This document shows positions 19,848-29,834 of a DNA stretch of 64,000 nucleotides, one piece after another. This DNA comes from Enterobacter sp. RIT418 (GTDB taxonomy: Bacteria > Pseudomonadota > Gammaproteobacteria > Enterobacterales > Enterobacteriaceae), in contig NZ_QBJD02000009.1 in NCBI RefSeq assembly GCF_003057745.1, positions 62,001 to 126,000 of the forward strand, in the 5' to 3' direction. The position numbers and the translations under genes are program-made. Under the pieces are notes generated by a model. It searched no databases. It worked only from the letters and a program-made list of their open reading frames with translations, and was not told where the DNA came from. How positions within the stretch are numbered: position 1 is the stretch's first letter; each line of letters opens with the position of its first letter.

Positions 19848-20780
19848 ATGGCGCACTCCCACACTCCTTCCACCGGTGACGATAATGCCAAACGGCTAAT
19901 GCTGGCCTTTGGCGTTACCGCCACCTTTATGATCGTCGAGGTCATTGGCGGATTCATCTCGGGCTCGCTGGCATTGCTCGCGGATGCCGGGCATATGCTC
20001 ACCGACGCCGCCGCGCTGCTCTTCGCGCTGCTGGCCGTTCAGTTTTCCCGTCGCCCGCCGAATGCACGCCATACCTTTGGCTGGCTCAGGCTTACCACCC
20101 TCGCCGCCTTCGTCAACGCGATCGCTCTGGTCGTGATTACGATACTTATCGTCTGGGAAGCTATTCAGCGCTTCAGGCATCCGCAGCCCGTCGCGGGGAC
20201 CACGATGATGGTCATCGCCGTGGCGGGATTGCTGGCGAATATCCTGTCGTTTTGGATTTTGCACCGCGGCAGCGGAGAGAAGAACCTGAACGTTCGCGCG
20301 GCCGCGCTGCACGTGCTGGGGGATTTACTCGGCTCGGTGGGGGCGATTGTCGCCGCGCTGGTGATCCTTGGCACCGGCTGGACGCCCGTCGACCCGATCC
20401 TTTCGGTGCTGGTGTCATGCCTTGTTCTGCGCAGCGCCTGGCAGCTGCTCAAAGAGAGCGTCAACGAGCTGCTGGAGGGCGCGCCGTCATCAATGGACAT
20501 TGGCGAGCTCAAGCGCAATCTGTGTCGTTCAATCCCGGAAGTACGTAACGTTCACCACGTCCACGTCTGGCTGGTGGGCGAGAAGCCCGTTATGACGCTG
20601 CACGTTCAGGTCATTCCTCCGCACGATCACGACGCGCTGCTGGAACGTATTCAGCACTTCCTTGAGCATCACTACGACGTTTCGCACTCCACCGTTCAGA
20701 TGGAGTATCAGGCGTGTAGCGGACCGGACTGCCACCTCAACGAGGCGCAGCCCGGCCATTCACATCATCACCACCACTAG
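19848..20780 (+). CDS. zitB: zinc efflux transporter ZitB (cation diffusion facilitator)
   Basis: Proton-driven Zn2+ exporter of the inner membrane, 310 residues. Six hydrophobic helices span about residues 15-190, with the Zn-site motif [14 protein letters not shown] in helix 2 and [11 protein letters not shown] in helix 5. A cytoplasmic domain with [20 protein letters not shown] follows, and the tail is His-rich (HSHHHHH). Its TAG and the pnuC stop overlap on the palindrome CTAG. Confidence 0.94.
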   Translation: MAHSHTPSTGDDNAKRLMLAFGVTATFMIVEVIGGFISGSLALLADAGHMLTDAAALLFALLAVQFSRRPPNARHTFGWLRLTTLAAFVNAIALVVITILIVWEAIQRFRHPQPVAGTTMMVIAVAGLLANILSFWILHRGSGEKNLNVRAAALHVLGDLLGSVGAIVAALVILGTGWTPVDPILSVLVSCLVLRSAWQLLKESVNELLEGAPSSMDIGELKRNLCRSIPEVRNVHHVHVWLVGEKPVMTLHVQVIPPHDHDALLERIQHFLEHHYDVSHSTVQMEYQACSGPDCHLNEAQPGHSHHHHH

Positions 20781-21496
20781 CTGGATAGCGCGCGGGAGCC
20801 ACGCTCGCGCGCGCTCTTAATCCACATGCGGCTGCCGTTCAGCGCAATGAAGGTGAGCAGCAAATACTCCAGCGACATGGCATAGACGCCCTGTAGCGCG
20901 AAGATCGCGACGCTAATGACGTTAATGATCACCCACAGCAGCCAGTTCTCGACGTATTTGCGCGTCATCAGCACCATCGCCGCAATCGAAAGCACCATCA
21001 TGCACGAATCCCAGAACGGGAAAGCGTCGGGCTGCAGTTCGGGCATCGTCACGTTCAGCCCCAGGCCGGACATCACCGCCACCGCAACGCGGGTCAGGAA
21101 GGCAAATACCGGATTGATAAACACCGTCATCAGCCCAATCGCGACAACGCAGGCTACCAGCCAGGCGATGGCCTTCGGCAGCGGTAGCCAGCGGATTTGC
21201 AGCTCTGCCTCCTGCTGGTTGTTCTGACGCGACCAGGCATACCAGCCGTAAATGTTCGCCGCAAAGAAGAACAGCTGAAGAAGAAGGCTGGCGTACAGCT
21301 GGATCTGGAAGAAAATAATCGCAAACAGCGTCACGTTGAGTAATCCAAACGCGTAGTTGCTAATCTTTTCGAGGCTCGCCAGCCAGATGCAGAGCAGCCC
21401 CGCCAGCGTGCCCACGGCCTCAATCCATGACAGGTCATAGCCACCCGCGCCTATCGGGATATGAACCAGAATGTTTTGCGTGCTAAAAAAATCCAT
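20777..21496 (-). CDS. pnuC: nicotinamide riboside transporter PnuC
   Basis: Inner-membrane uptake of nicotinamide riboside, an NAD precursor. The 239-residue protein has about seven hydrophobic helices and the family motifs [24 protein letters not shown] and [10 protein letters not shown]. The ATG at 21496 (GGGGAAAAG upstream) gives the E. coli length. It is 22 bp after nadA, forming a nadA-pnuC NAD operon, and converges with zitB with a four-base overlap. Confidence 0.94.
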   Translation of the reverse strand: MDFFSTQNILVHIPIGAGGYDLSWIEAVGTLAGLLCIWLASLEKISNYAFGLLNVTLFAIIFFQIQLYASLLLQLFFFAANIYGWYAWSRQNNQQEAELQIRWLPLPKAIAWLVACVVAIGLMTVFINPVFAFLTRVAVAVMSGLGLNVTMPELQPDAFPFWDSCMMVLSIAAMVLMTRKYVENWLLWVIINVISVAIFALQGVYAMSLEYLLLTFIALNGSRMWIKSARERGSRALSS

Positions 21497-21518
21497 CTTT
21501 TCCCCGGAACGTATTAAA

Positions 21519-22562
21519 TTAAGTACGTAGTGTAGCCGCAAAATCCAGCATGCGGTTAAGCGGAATTAACGCGCCTTCTCGCAGCGCGGCGTCCACCTGT
21601 ATCTCATGCGCCGCGCCGCCGGTTTCCAGCCCCTCAGCGATGGCTTTCAGGCCGTTCATCGCCATCCACGGGCAATGGGCGCAGCTGCGGCACGTCGCCC
21701 CCTCACCTGCGGTAGGCGCTTCCAGAAGCTCTTTTTCCGGCACGGCCTGCTGCATCTTGTAGAAGATACCGCGGTCGGTCGCCACGATAAGCTGCTTGTG
21801 CGGCAGGGTCTTAGCCGCATTAATCAGCTGGCTGGTAGACCCTACCGCATCGGCCATATCGACAATCGACTGCGGTGATTCCGGATGAACAAGGATAGCC
21901 GCCTGCGGGTACAGCGCCCTCATACGCGCGAGCGCCTGCGTTTTAAATTCATCGTGAACGATGCAGGCTCCCTGCCAGCAGAGGACATCCGCACCGGTTT
22001 GCTTCTGGACGTAGTTTCCAAGGTGACGATCCGGCGCCCAGATGATTTTCTCTCCCAGGCTATCAAGGTGCTCAATCAGCTCTACGGCGATGCTGGAGGT
22101 CACAACCCAGTCGGCGCGCGCCTTCACGGCGGCAGAGGTATTGGCATAGACGACTACGGTACGGTCAGGGTGCGCATCGCAGAAAGCCGTAAACTCTTCA
22201 ACGGGACAGCCGAGATCGAGCGAGCATTCGGCGTTTAGCGTTGGCATTAGAATGGTTTTTTCCGGGCTTAATATCTTTGCCGTTTCTCCCATAAAGCGAA
22301 CGCCCGCTACCAGCAGCGTCGAGGCAGGATGTTTTGCACCGAAGCGCGCCATCTCAAGGGAGTCAGAGATGCAGCCGCCCGTCTCTTCCGCCAGCTGCTG
22401 GATCTCTGGATCGGTGTAGTAATGGGCAACCATCACCGCGTCACGCTCTTTGAGAAGACGTTTGATCTTCTCACGGTAGAATTGCTTTTCGTCCCAGCTC
22501 AGCGGTGCGGGCTTGGGCGGGAAGGGATAGATTGCGGCTTCTGGATCGAACATCACGCTCAT
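21519..22562 (-). CDS. nadA: quinolinate synthase NadA
   Basis: Makes quinolinate from iminoaspartate and dihydroxyacetone phosphate in de novo NAD synthesis, using an oxygen-sensitive [4Fe-4S] cluster. The 347-residue protein begins [18 protein letters not shown]. The three conserved cluster Cys lie in [11 protein letters not shown] (near 113), [13 protein letters not shown] (near 200) and [10 protein letters not shown] (near 297). A NadR-like box lies about 75 bp upstream. Confidence 0.96.
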   Translation of the reverse strand: MSVMFDPEAAIYPFPPKPAPLSWDEKQFYREKIKRLLKERDAVMVAHYYTDPEIQQLAEETGGCISDSLEMARFGAKHPASTLLVAGVRFMGETAKILSPEKTILMPTLNAECSLDLGCPVEEFTAFCDAHPDRTVVVYANTSAAVKARADWVVTSSIAVELIEHLDSLGEKIIWAPDRHLGNYVQKQTGADVLCWQGACIVHDEFKTQALARMRALYPQAAILVHPESPQSIVDMADAVGSTSQLINAAKTLPHKQLIVATDRGIFYKMQQAVPEKELLEAPTAGEGATCRSCAHCPWMAMNGLKAIAEGLETGGAAHEIQVDAALREGALIPLNRMLDFAATLRT

Positions 22563-22635
22563 TATGGCTTCTCGTTTTACTGGCTTAACAATATTGCCTT
22601 TGTGTTGCTTGAAATTGCAAAGTAATTGGCAATGG

Positions 22636-22653
22636 TGTTTTTTATACTAAACA
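22636..22653. promoter_or_regulatory. NadR box of nadA-pnuC
   Basis: TGTTTTTTATACTAAACA matches the NadR operator TGTTTA-N6-TAAACA with one mismatch and lies 74 bp upstream of nadA, where NAD-dependent repression by NadR is known in enterobacteria. Confidence 0.75.
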
Positions 22654-22703
22654 AGATAGCGAAGTTGAGTGGAAAAGTCACCGGAAATAGATGCGCGTGG
22701 CAT

Positions 22704-22739
22704 TTGTCGGGTAGCGGCTTCGCCTTGCCCGACCTACAA
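22704..22739. repeat. REP/BIME-type palindromic unit
   Basis: Unit with arms GTCGGG (22706-22711) and CCCGAC (22728-22733) around GGCTTCGCC, ending CTACAAG; same family as 5159-5193. It sits between the nadA promoter region and the tRNA-operon terminators. Confidence 0.75.
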
Positions 22740-22761
22740 GGCAGGTTTATGAATGACAGAT

Positions 22762-22813
22762 AGCAAAAAGGCGCCTTTAGGGCGCCTTTTTACATTGGTG
22801 GGTCGTGCAGGAT
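22762..22813. repeat. 52-bp direct repeat, copy 1 (terminator plus tRNA-Lys 3' end)
   Basis: Identical over 52 bases to 22917-22968, 155 bp away. It contains the terminator hairpin AAAAAGGCGCC/GGCGCCTTTTT and the last 18 bases of a tRNA-Lys gene (22796-22813). No intact tRNA follows, so this copy is a leftover tail; the sequence then changes to a REP-like segment. Confidence 0.9.
22765..22791 (-). terminator. distal copy of the tRNA-operon terminator
   Basis: AAAAAGGCGCC (22765-22775), loop TTTAG, GGCGCCTTTTT (22781-22791). Duplicate of the terminator at 22920. Confidence 0.8.
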
Positions 22814-22916
22814 GACTCGCTTCGCTCGCCCTTCGGGCCGTCGCCTCAAACGGCTCCGGTGCCTCACTGCGTTCGGCTCGAACCTGCTGCAGGTTCGAAT
22901 CGTCAATATTGCAGAA
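22814..22916. repeat. insert between the 52-bp repeats, tRNA-like and REP-like
   Basis: 103 bp with GACTCGCTTCGCTCGCCC and CTTCGGGCCG (related to 23373-23401) and the palindrome CGAACCTGC|TGCAGGTTCG (22879-22897). That palindrome contains a T-arm-like GCAGGTTCGAAT (22889-22900) in the orientation opposite to the tRNAs. No coding sequence. It looks assembled from tRNA and palindromic pieces. Confidence 0.6.
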
Positions 22917-22968
22917 AGCAAAAAGGCGCCTTTAGGGCGCCTTTTTACATTGGTGGGTCGTGCAGGAT
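22917..22968. repeat. 52-bp direct repeat, copy 2 (overlaps intact tRNA-Lys 3' end)
   Basis: Second copy of the repeat at 22762-22813. Here it is continuous with the intact tRNA-Lys at 22951-23026. Confidence 0.9.
22920..22946 (-). terminator. tRNA-operon terminator
   Basis: AAAAAGGCGCC/GGCGCCTTTTT hairpin with a five-base loop, immediately after the last tRNA-Lys in transcription order. Confidence 0.88.
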
Positions 22969-23026
22969 TCGAACCTGCGACCAATTGATTAAAAGTCAAC
23001 TGCTCTACCAACTGAGCTAACGACCC
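22951..23026 (-). tRNA. tRNA-Lys(UUU)
   Basis: 76 bases with encoded CCA. The minus strand reads GGGTCGTTAGCTCAGTTGG at the 5' end, anticodon loop CTTTTAA with anticodon TTT, T-arm GCAGGTTCGAATCCTGC and 3' CGACCCACCA. All four arms pair. Last gene of the operon. Confidence 0.97.
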
Positions 23027-23048
23027 CTTGCGGGATTTGTCTTCGAAG

Positions 23049-23124
23049 TGGTGGGTCGTGCAGGATTCGAACCTGCGACCAATTGATTAAAAGTCAACTG
23101 CTCTACCAACTGAGCTAACGACCC
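23049..23124 (-). tRNA. tRNA-Lys(UUU)
   Basis: 76-base copy identical to the gene at 22951-23026, including encoded CCA; 22 bp upstream of it in the operon. Confidence 0.97.
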
Positions 23125-23172
23125 ATTCGGGTGCTGACTTCGAAGATTTTTACTCGGTTCCACTTTTTAAAG

Positions 23173-23248
23173 TGGTGGGTCGTGCAGGATTCGAACCTGC
23201 GACCAATTGATTAAAAGTCAACTGCTCTACCAACTGAGCTAACGACCC
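23173..23248 (-). tRNA. tRNA-Lys(UUU)
   Basis: Third identical 76-base copy, only three bases downstream of tRNA-Val. Confidence 0.97.
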
Positions 23249-23251
23249 GAG

Positions 23252-23327
23252 TGGTGGGTGATGACGGGCTCGAACCGCCGACCCCCTCCGTGTAAAGGAG
23301 ATGCTCTACCAACTGAGCTAATCACCC
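23252..23327 (-). tRNA. tRNA-Val(UAC)
   Basis: 76 bases with encoded CCA. Minus strand begins GGGTGATTAGCTCAGTTGG; anticodon loop CTTTACA gives anticodon TAC; T-arm GGCGGTTCGAGCCCGTC; 3' ATCACCCACCA. The anticodon stem CTCCTTTACACGGAG shows a C-G rich lower stem with a weak top pair, slightly different from E. coli valT as I recall it. Confidence 0.95.
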
Positions 23328-23355
23328 ACTCTGTACTGCCGGAACTGCTTTAAGC

Positions 23356-23401
23356 GGTGGGTCGTGCAGGATGACTCGGCTTCGCCTCGCCCTACGGGCC
23401 G
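23356..23401 (-). repeat. chimeric tRNA-Lys 3' remnant joined to a palindromic segment
   Basis: 23356-23372 equals the last bases of tRNA-Lys up to the middle of the T-arm (GGTGGGTCGTGCAGGAT on the plus strand), but the CCA position is CCG. It then switches to GACTCGGCTTCGCCTCGCCC (23373-23392) ending ACGGGCCG. The same junction GGAT|GACTCG is found at 22813/22814. It sits between tRNA-Lys and tRNA-Val, where an extra tRNA may once have been. Confidence 0.7.
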
Positions 23402-23454
23402 CTGCTTACGCAACGTTATCCTTCACGTTAAACTATCGCTATCCACCTAACGAT

Positions 23455-23530
23455 TGGTGGGTCGTGCAGGATTCGAACCTGCGACCAATTGATTAAAAGT
23501 CAACTGCTCTACCAACTGAGCTAACGACCC
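23455..23530 (-). tRNA. tRNA-Lys(UUU)
   Basis: Fourth 76-base tRNA-Lys copy with encoded CCA; first gene of the operon in transcription order. Confidence 0.97.
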
Positions 23531-23580
23531 ACTTTTGCGCTGCATTCACGTTGTTTGATATCCCGTGGCAACGGCGGCAT

Positions 23581-23608
23581 ATATTACTGGTTTAAGAATT
23601 CTGCGCAA
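23581..23608 (-). promoter_or_regulatory. probable promoter of the tRNA operon
   Basis: On the minus strand TTGCGC (23603-23608), 16-base spacer, TAATAT (23581-23586), followed by the GC-rich GCCGCCG discriminator usual for stringently controlled stable-RNA promoters; about 50 bp before the first tRNA. Confidence 0.55.
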
Positions 23609-23656
23609 CAAAAATTTCGATGAAGATCACTTAACTGCTTACGATTCATGCGGCAC

Positions 23657-23682
23657 GACCAGAAATAACACGATTTCTGGTC
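23657..23682 (-). other. strong hairpin downstream of cpoB
   Basis: Perfect ten-base arms GACCAGAAAT (23657-23666) and ATTTCTGGTC (23673-23682) with a six-base loop, ten bases past the cpoB stop. No T-run follows on the minus strand, so it may be an RNA-stabilising 3' end rather than an intrinsic terminator. Confidence 0.6.
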
Positions 23683-23691
23683 ATGCGATAA

Positions 23692-24480
23692 TCATCCCAT
23701 CGAAGCCAGACGTTTTTGCGCCTGTTTGGCACCTTCGGTGCCAGGGAATTTTGCAACCACCTGCTGATAGACCGCTTTCGCTTTCGCCGTGTCACCTTTG
23801 TCCTGCATGATCACGCCGACCTTAAACATCGCATCAGGTGCCTTTGGCGATTTTGGGTAATTTTTCACCACTGAGGCAAAATAAAACGCCGCATCGTCTT
23901 TTTTACCCTTGTTGTAATTCAACTGACCGAGCCAATAGTTCGCATTGGGCTGGTAGGTGGAATCAGGGTACTTCTTAACGAAGCTCTGAAACGCAGCGAT
24001 AGCATCGTCCTGACGCGATTTGTCCTGAACCAGGGCAATGGCCGCGTTGTAGTCCGTATTTGCGTCACCGCTCTGCACAGGCGCGCCTGTCGATGCTGAA
24101 GCATCCGCTGCCGGAGCAGGGGCTGCTGCACCGCTCTGATCGCCTGCCGCTGGCTGGGCCGCAGCACCGCCGCTGCTCAGGCTATCTATCTGCAGCAAAA
24201 TTTGCTTCTGACGTTCCACAACCTGATTGAGCTGATACTGACTTTCCTGGATCTGACCGCGGAGAGAATCAATATCGTTTTGGTTATCGGAAAGCTGCTG
24301 CTGGAGTTGAGTTAAAAGCTGACTGTGAGCGTTAGAAATACGCTCGAGTTGAGTGACCCGGTCTTCTACCGAGCCTGAGCCGACACTACTGATTGGTACC
24401 TGAGCAAAAGCGGCCCAGGGGGCCGCTATTCCAACCAGTAACGACAGACTCAACAGATGATGTCTGAAGTTACTGCTCAT
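23692..24480 (-). CDS. cpoB: CpoB, periplasmic cell-division coordinator
   Basis: Formerly YbgF; links peptidoglycan synthase PBP1b and the Tol machine during outer-membrane constriction. The 262-residue protein has a signal peptide (cleavage near WAAFAQ, residue 26), an N-terminal coiled coil rich in Gln (about 38-100) that trimerises in E. coli, an Ala/Pro linker (about 105-135) and three TPR-like repeats (140-262) with AIALVQDKSRQDDAIAAFQ and ANYWLGQLNYNKGKKDDA. Last gene of the tol-pal operon, nine bp after pal. Confidence 0.95.
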   Translation of the reverse strand: MSSNFRHHLLSLSLLVGIAAPWAAFAQVPISSVGSGSVEDRVTQLERISNAHSQLLTQLQQQLSDNQNDIDSLRGQIQESQYQLNQVVERQKQILLQIDSLSSGGAAAQPAAGDQSGAAAPAPAADASASTGAPVQSGDANTDYNAAIALVQDKSRQDDAIAAFQSFVKKYPDSTYQPNANYWLGQLNYNKGKKDDAAFYFASVVKNYPKSPKAPDAMFKVGVIMQDKGDTAKAKAVYQQVVAKFPGTEGAKQAQKRLASMG

Positions 24481-24489
24481 GCCATTCTC

Positions 24490-25035
<546 letters not shown>

Positions 25036-25045
25036 TTAATTATTA

Positions 25046-26338
25046 TTACAGATACGGCGACCAGGCAGGTGATTTTACCTGTCCATCAGTTGCCGGAAGA
25101 CGCGCTTTGAAACGCCCATCTGTAGAAACCAGATTCAGCACGGATCCCATCCCCTGAGAAGAGCTGTAGATTACCATAGTGCCGTTAGGTGCCAGACTTG
25201 GCGTTTCATCCAGGAACGTTGACGAAAGCACTTGCACGCCACCCGTTACCAGATCTTGTTTGGCAATGTGCTGCTGACCCCCCGCAGAACTTACCATGAC
25301 CATTGTTTTACCGTCGCTGCTTACGTCAGCATCCTGGTTTTGAGAACCTTCCCAGGTAATACGCTGCGGTGCACCGCCGTTAATATTAACTTTATAAACC
25401 TGCGGACGACCCGCCTGGTCAGAAGTGAACGCCAGGTTCTGGCTGTCCGGGAACCAGGTTGGTTCAGTGTTGTTGCTGCGACCATCCGTTACCTGACGAA
25501 TCTGACCTGAGCCAATATCCATCACGTACAGGTTCAGGCTACCGGTTTTTGACAGGGCGAACGCCAGTTTAGAACCGTCCGGAGAGAACGCAGGCGCACC
25601 GTTGTGACGCGGGAACGAGGCAACCTGACGAACGGCACCGTTAGACAGCGTCTGGATAACCAGCGCGGAACGGCCGCTTTCGAAGGTCACGTAAGCCAGT
25701 TTGGAACCGTCCGGAGACCACGCCGGAGACATCAGCGGCTGCGGTGAACGGTGCACGGTGAACTGGTTGTAACCATCGTAGTCAGAAACGCGCAGCTCAT
25801 ACGGGAACTGGCCGCCGTTGGTCTGAACTACGTATGCGATACGGGTGCGGAATGCACCTTTGATACCGGTCAGCTTTTCAAACACTTCGTCACTCGCCGT
25901 GTGCCCCGCATAGCGCAGCCACTGCTTGTTCACTTTGTAGGTGTTCTGAGCCAATACGGTGCCTGGCGCCCCGCCGGTATCCACCAGCTGATATGCCACG
26001 TTGTAGCCGCCATCTGGCGCAGGCGTTACCTGCCCGACAACAACGGCGTCAATACCCAGCGCAGACCACGCGGCAGGCTGAACTTCCTGCGCGGTACCCG
26101 GCTGCTGCGGCAGACGAGAACGATCTAACGGGTTGAATTTGCCGCTGTTGCGCAGGTCAGCCGCAACAATACCCCCGATATCTTCAGGCGCGGCACCAGG
26201 GCCTGCCCACTGGAACGGAACGACACCGATTGGGCGTGCCGAATCCACCCCTTGGGTGATTTCGATACGTACTTCTGCATGCAGCACAGCTGCCCACAGC
26301 ATCAAGAAACTAAATGCTACACGTAATGCCTGCTTCAT
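25046..26338 (-). CDS. tolB: periplasmic Tol-Pal protein TolB
   Basis: Periplasmic partner of Pal and TolA. 430 residues: signal peptide (cleavage VLHA near residue 21), N-terminal TolB-N domain with the TolA-binding segment [21 protein letters not shown], and a six-bladed beta-propeller with repeats such as [18 protein letters not shown] and [16 protein letters not shown]. Of two adjacent ATGs the second (26338) fits the GGGAG spacing and the E. coli length. Confidence 0.97.
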   Translation of the reverse strand: MKQALRVAFSFLMLWAAVLHAEVRIEITQGVDSARPIGVVPFQWAGPGAAPEDIGGIVAADLRNSGKFNPLDRSRLPQQPGTAQEVQPAAWSALGIDAVVVGQVTPAPDGGYNVAYQLVDTGGAPGTVLAQNTYKVNKQWLRYAGHTASDEVFEKLTGIKGAFRTRIAYVVQTNGGQFPYELRVSDYDGYNQFTVHRSPQPLMSPAWSPDGSKLAYVTFESGRSALVIQTLSNGAVRQVASFPRHNGAPAFSPDGSKLAFALSKTGSLNLYVMDIGSGQIRQVTDGRSNNTEPTWFPDSQNLAFTSDQAGRPQVYKVNINGGAPQRITWEGSQNQDADVSSDGKTMVMVSSAGGQQHIAKQDLVTGGVQVLSSTFLDETPSLAPNGTMVIYSSSQGMGSVLNLVSTDGRFKARLPATDGQVKSPAWSPYL

Positions 26339-26472
26339 CATATCTCCCTTATCTGGGTAACCTTACCCACGATAATTTAGCAGAATGTTAACAAACTCAA
26401 ATAGACAAAACTACCAGAACCCTTTGACTCTGCCTGGTCAACGTTTCCCCACTTTGCAGGAAAGACGATGAC

Positions 26473-27714
26473 TTAAGGTTTGAAGTCCAGCGGTGCATTT
26501 TTAAAGACTTCATACACGGCCTGAGACGGTGGTTTAGGCATCTTTGCCTGCCGTGCCGCAGCCAGTGCTGCGGTACACAGGGCCGGATCGCCGCCTTCAG
26601 ACTTAATATCAAGCAGCATGCCGTCCGGAGCCAGTTTTATCCGCAGCGTACACGTTTTACCAGCATAGGACGATGCGTCATAAAATCGGCTTTCAATGGC
26701 AGATTTTATCTGTGAAGCATAGCCGTTGATTTCAGCCCCTGAAGCACCGTTACTCTTAGTGTTACCGCTTCCGGCCGGCGCTGCGTTGTTTCCTTTCGCG
26801 CCACCGCCCGTTTTCGGTGCATTCTTACCTGAACTGAGATCGCCCAGCAGATCGTCTACACCGGCAGCAGCAGCGGCTTTTTCAGCAGCGGCGGCCTTTT
26901 TAGCAGCAGCTTTATCCGCGGCAGCCTTTTTGTCTGCAGCGGCTTTTTCTGCGGCAGCTTTTTTGTCCGCTGCGGCTTTTTCTGCAGCAGCTTTGGCAGC
27001 TGCCGCTTTATCAGCGGCGGCCTTCTCGGCAGCAGCCGCTTTCTTCGCCGCTTCCGCGGCAGCCTTCTTCTCCGCTTCCTGAGCAGCCTTTTTCGCCGCC
27101 TCGGCCTCTGCCTTTTTCTGTGCATCAGCAGCGGCTTTTTTGGCAGCTTCCGCTTCGGCTTTTTTCTGCGCATCGGCAGCGGCTTTCTTCGCGGCTTCTG
27201 CTTCAGCTTTCTTCGCTGCGTCTGCAGCCAGTTTAGCCTGGGCGTCCGCTTTGGCTTTGGCATCTGCCGCCGCTTTTGCTGCCGCCTCTTCCGCCTGCTT
27301 CTGCTGTTCCTGCGCCTGTTTCGCTGCGGCTTCAGCCTGTTTCTGCTGTTCCGCCTGCTCTTTCGCCGCCTCCTGCGCCTGCAAACGTTCTTTTTCCAGC
27401 TGTTTCAGACGCTCTTGCTCTGCGGCCTGCTTTTCACGCAGTTCCTCAGCCTGCTGCTGCGCCTGTTTCTCACGCTGCTCTTCAGCCCGTTTTGAACTCG
27501 CCTGCTGCTGTTGCTGGCGGTTATAGTTCTGAACGACTGCACCGGGATCCACCATAACGGCATCGATGGAGGAACCTCCCCCACCGCCCGCGGATGCATC
27601 AATGTGCTCGTCGAACGAACTCCAGATCAGCGCCGCAAAAAGAATCACGTGCAGCACGGCGGAGACGATTATCGCTCGCTTAAGCTTGTCGTTCTGTTCG
27701 GTTGCCTTTGACAC
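26473..27714 (-). CDS. tolA: TolA, envelope-spanning helix protein
   Basis: Couples the TolQR motor to TolB-Pal. 413 residues in three parts: one N-terminal membrane helix (about 14-34, with the SHLS-type face that contacts TolQ), a very long Ala/Lys/Glu helix (about 65-300) with 16-residue repeats of the KKAEAEAAKKAAADAQ kind, and a globular domain (about 310-413) with CTLRIKLAPDGMLLDIKSEGGD and two Cys forming a disulphide. Slightly shorter than the E. coli protein (421), the difference being in the repeat part. Confidence 0.96.
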   Translation of the reverse strand: MSKATEQNDKLKRAIIVSAVLHVILFAALIWSSFDEHIDASAGGGGGSSIDAVMVDPGAVVQNYNRQQQQQASSKRAEEQREKQAQQQAEELREKQAAEQERLKQLEKERLQAQEAAKEQAEQQKQAEAAAKQAQEQQKQAEEAAAKAAADAKAKADAQAKLAADAAKKAEAEAAKKAAADAQKKAEAEAAKKAAADAQKKAEAEAAKKAAQEAEKKAAAEAAKKAAAAEKAAADKAAAAKAAAEKAAADKKAAAEKAAADKKAAADKAAAKKAAAAEKAAAAAGVDDLLGDLSSGKNAPKTGGGAKGNNAAPAGSGNTKSNGASGAEINGYASQIKSAIESRFYDASSYAGKTCTLRIKLAPDGMLLDIKSEGGDPALCTAALAAARQAKMPKPPSQAVYEVFKNAPLDFKP

Positions 27715-27742
27715 TATCGGTTCCCAAAAACTACGCAGATGA

Positions 27743-28171
27743 TCAAATAGGCTGAGTCATTAAGCCAACCGACTTAACGCCCGCGCTATGTAGCAAATTC
27801 AGCGCTTTAATAATTTCATCATAAGGCACATCTTTCGCGCCTCCGATGAGGAAGACCGTCTTCGGATTTGACTCCAGGCGACGTTGCGCTTCAGCAATCA
27901 CCTGCTCCGGCGGCAGCTGATCCATACGATCTTTCTCTACCACCACGCTGTACTGTCCTATGCCGGAAACCTCAATGATGACCGGAGGATCGTCATTGGT
28001 GCTTACCGCCTGTGATTCTGTCGCGTCCGGCAGATCAACTTCCACGCTCTGGGTGATGATGGGTGCTGTCGCCATAAAGATCAGCAGCAGTACCAGCAGC
28101 ACGTCCAGCAGTGGAACAATGTTGATTTCGGACTTGAGCTCGCGACGACCTCGTCCACGCGATCTGGCCAT
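27743..28171 (-). CDS. tolR: TolR, ExbD-like motor subunit
   Basis: Inner-membrane protein using the proton gradient with TolQ to move TolA. 142 residues: short cytoplasmic start, a single membrane helix (about 18-38) with the essential Asp in INIVPLLDVLLVLLLIFM (near residue 23), and a periplasmic dimerisation domain. It begins three bases after tolQ. Confidence 0.97.
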   Translation of the reverse strand: MARSRGRGRRELKSEINIVPLLDVLLVLLLIFMATAPIITQSVEVDLPDATESQAVSTNDDPPVIIEVSGIGQYSVVVEKDRMDQLPPEQVIAEAQRRLESNPKTVFLIGGAKDVPYDEIIKALNLLHSAGVKSVGLMTQPI

Positions 28172-28174
28172 GGT

Positions 28175-29268
<1,094 letters not shown>

Positions 29269-29416
29269 TTTACATCCCAGTAATGCAACAAAAGAGAGAG
29301 CTTTTAAACTTCGCTACTATACGCGCGGGAATGATGGTTTGGAATGGGGGAAAGTAAACGGAGAGTAAATTTTTATGGGCTCGGGTAAGCCCATAGGATT
29401 AACGGACATTTCTTAT

Positions 29417-29707
29417 TCAGAAGAAAAAGAATATCAGCCCTGCAAGAAGTACCAGATCGGCAATCAGGGGCGAGAAAATCCCCTGCCAGTGCAGTGCCTT
29501 CGGACGAAAGCCCACGCCGTGAATGACGCCAGCACAAACCGCCCACATAATGAGAAATCCGTGCCAGATTTCAAGCTCGCTGGTCTTTGCCGCGAAGCGC
29601 GACGGGTCCCAAAAGATACAACCTGCTAACAGAAGCGCCATGATTAAAGAAAGCGCCCGTAGCGGGCGCTTGTCCATGACACGGTAAAGTGTCGCAATGA
29701 TATTCAT
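29417..29707 (-). CDS. ybgE: YbgE/CydE, small membrane protein of the cyd operon
   Basis: 96-residue inner-membrane protein with three hydrophobic stretches (about 17-33, 47-67 and 77-96), ending LLAGLIFFFF. The E. coli homologue is encoded after cydX and has no clearly established role in cytochrome bd. Start and cydX stop share one base (TGATG). Confidence 0.9.
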   Translation of the reverse strand: MNIIATLYRVMDKRPLRALSLIMALLLAGCIFWDPSRFAAKTSELEIWHGFLIMWAVCAGVIHGVGFRPKALHWQGIFSPLIADLVLLAGLIFFFF

Positions 29708-29820
29708 CAGTGCTTTTCTTCACCTGCTTTGGTCGCTTCAACGTGCTCAAGCGCCAGGGCGGTAATGATGCCAAATGCACAGGCAAGAAGCGTCCCCAAA
29801 ATCCATGCGAAGTACCACAT
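29707..29820 (-). CDS. cydX: CydX, small third subunit of cytochrome bd-I
   Basis: 37-residue single-helix protein (formerly YbgT) needed for stable haem d and full oxidase activity in E. coli. It reads MWYFAWILGTLLACAFGIIT and ends AGEEKH; the essential early part with Tyr3 and the Glu in ALEHVE are present. It starts 14 bp after cydB. Confidence 0.95.
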   Translation of the reverse strand: MWYFAWILGTLLACAFGIITALALEHVEATKAGEEKH

Positions 29821-29834
29821 ATTTAGCTCCTTAC

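Noticed and set aside
22790..23020. Short ORFs of about 70 codons on both strands over the tRNA genes
   Set aside because: They read through tRNA-Lys and its terminator and reflect tRNA sequence, not protein coding.
26700..27450. Repetitive central part of tolA as a possible CRISPR-like or recent tandem array
   Set aside because: The repeats are clear in protein (KKAEAEAAKKAAADAQ-type) but the DNA copies differ at many third positions, so it is an old structural repeat.
26856..27557. Ala- or Lys-rich ORFs in other frames of tolA
   Set aside because: Low-complexity repeat DNA of TolA opens several frames; only the TolA frame has the membrane helix and folded C-terminal domain.
29374..29395. 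TATGGGCT/AGCCCATA hairpin as terminator of the cyd operon
   Set aside because: Stem is real but the minus-strand tail is AAAAUUUA rather than a U-run, so I did not call it a terminator.
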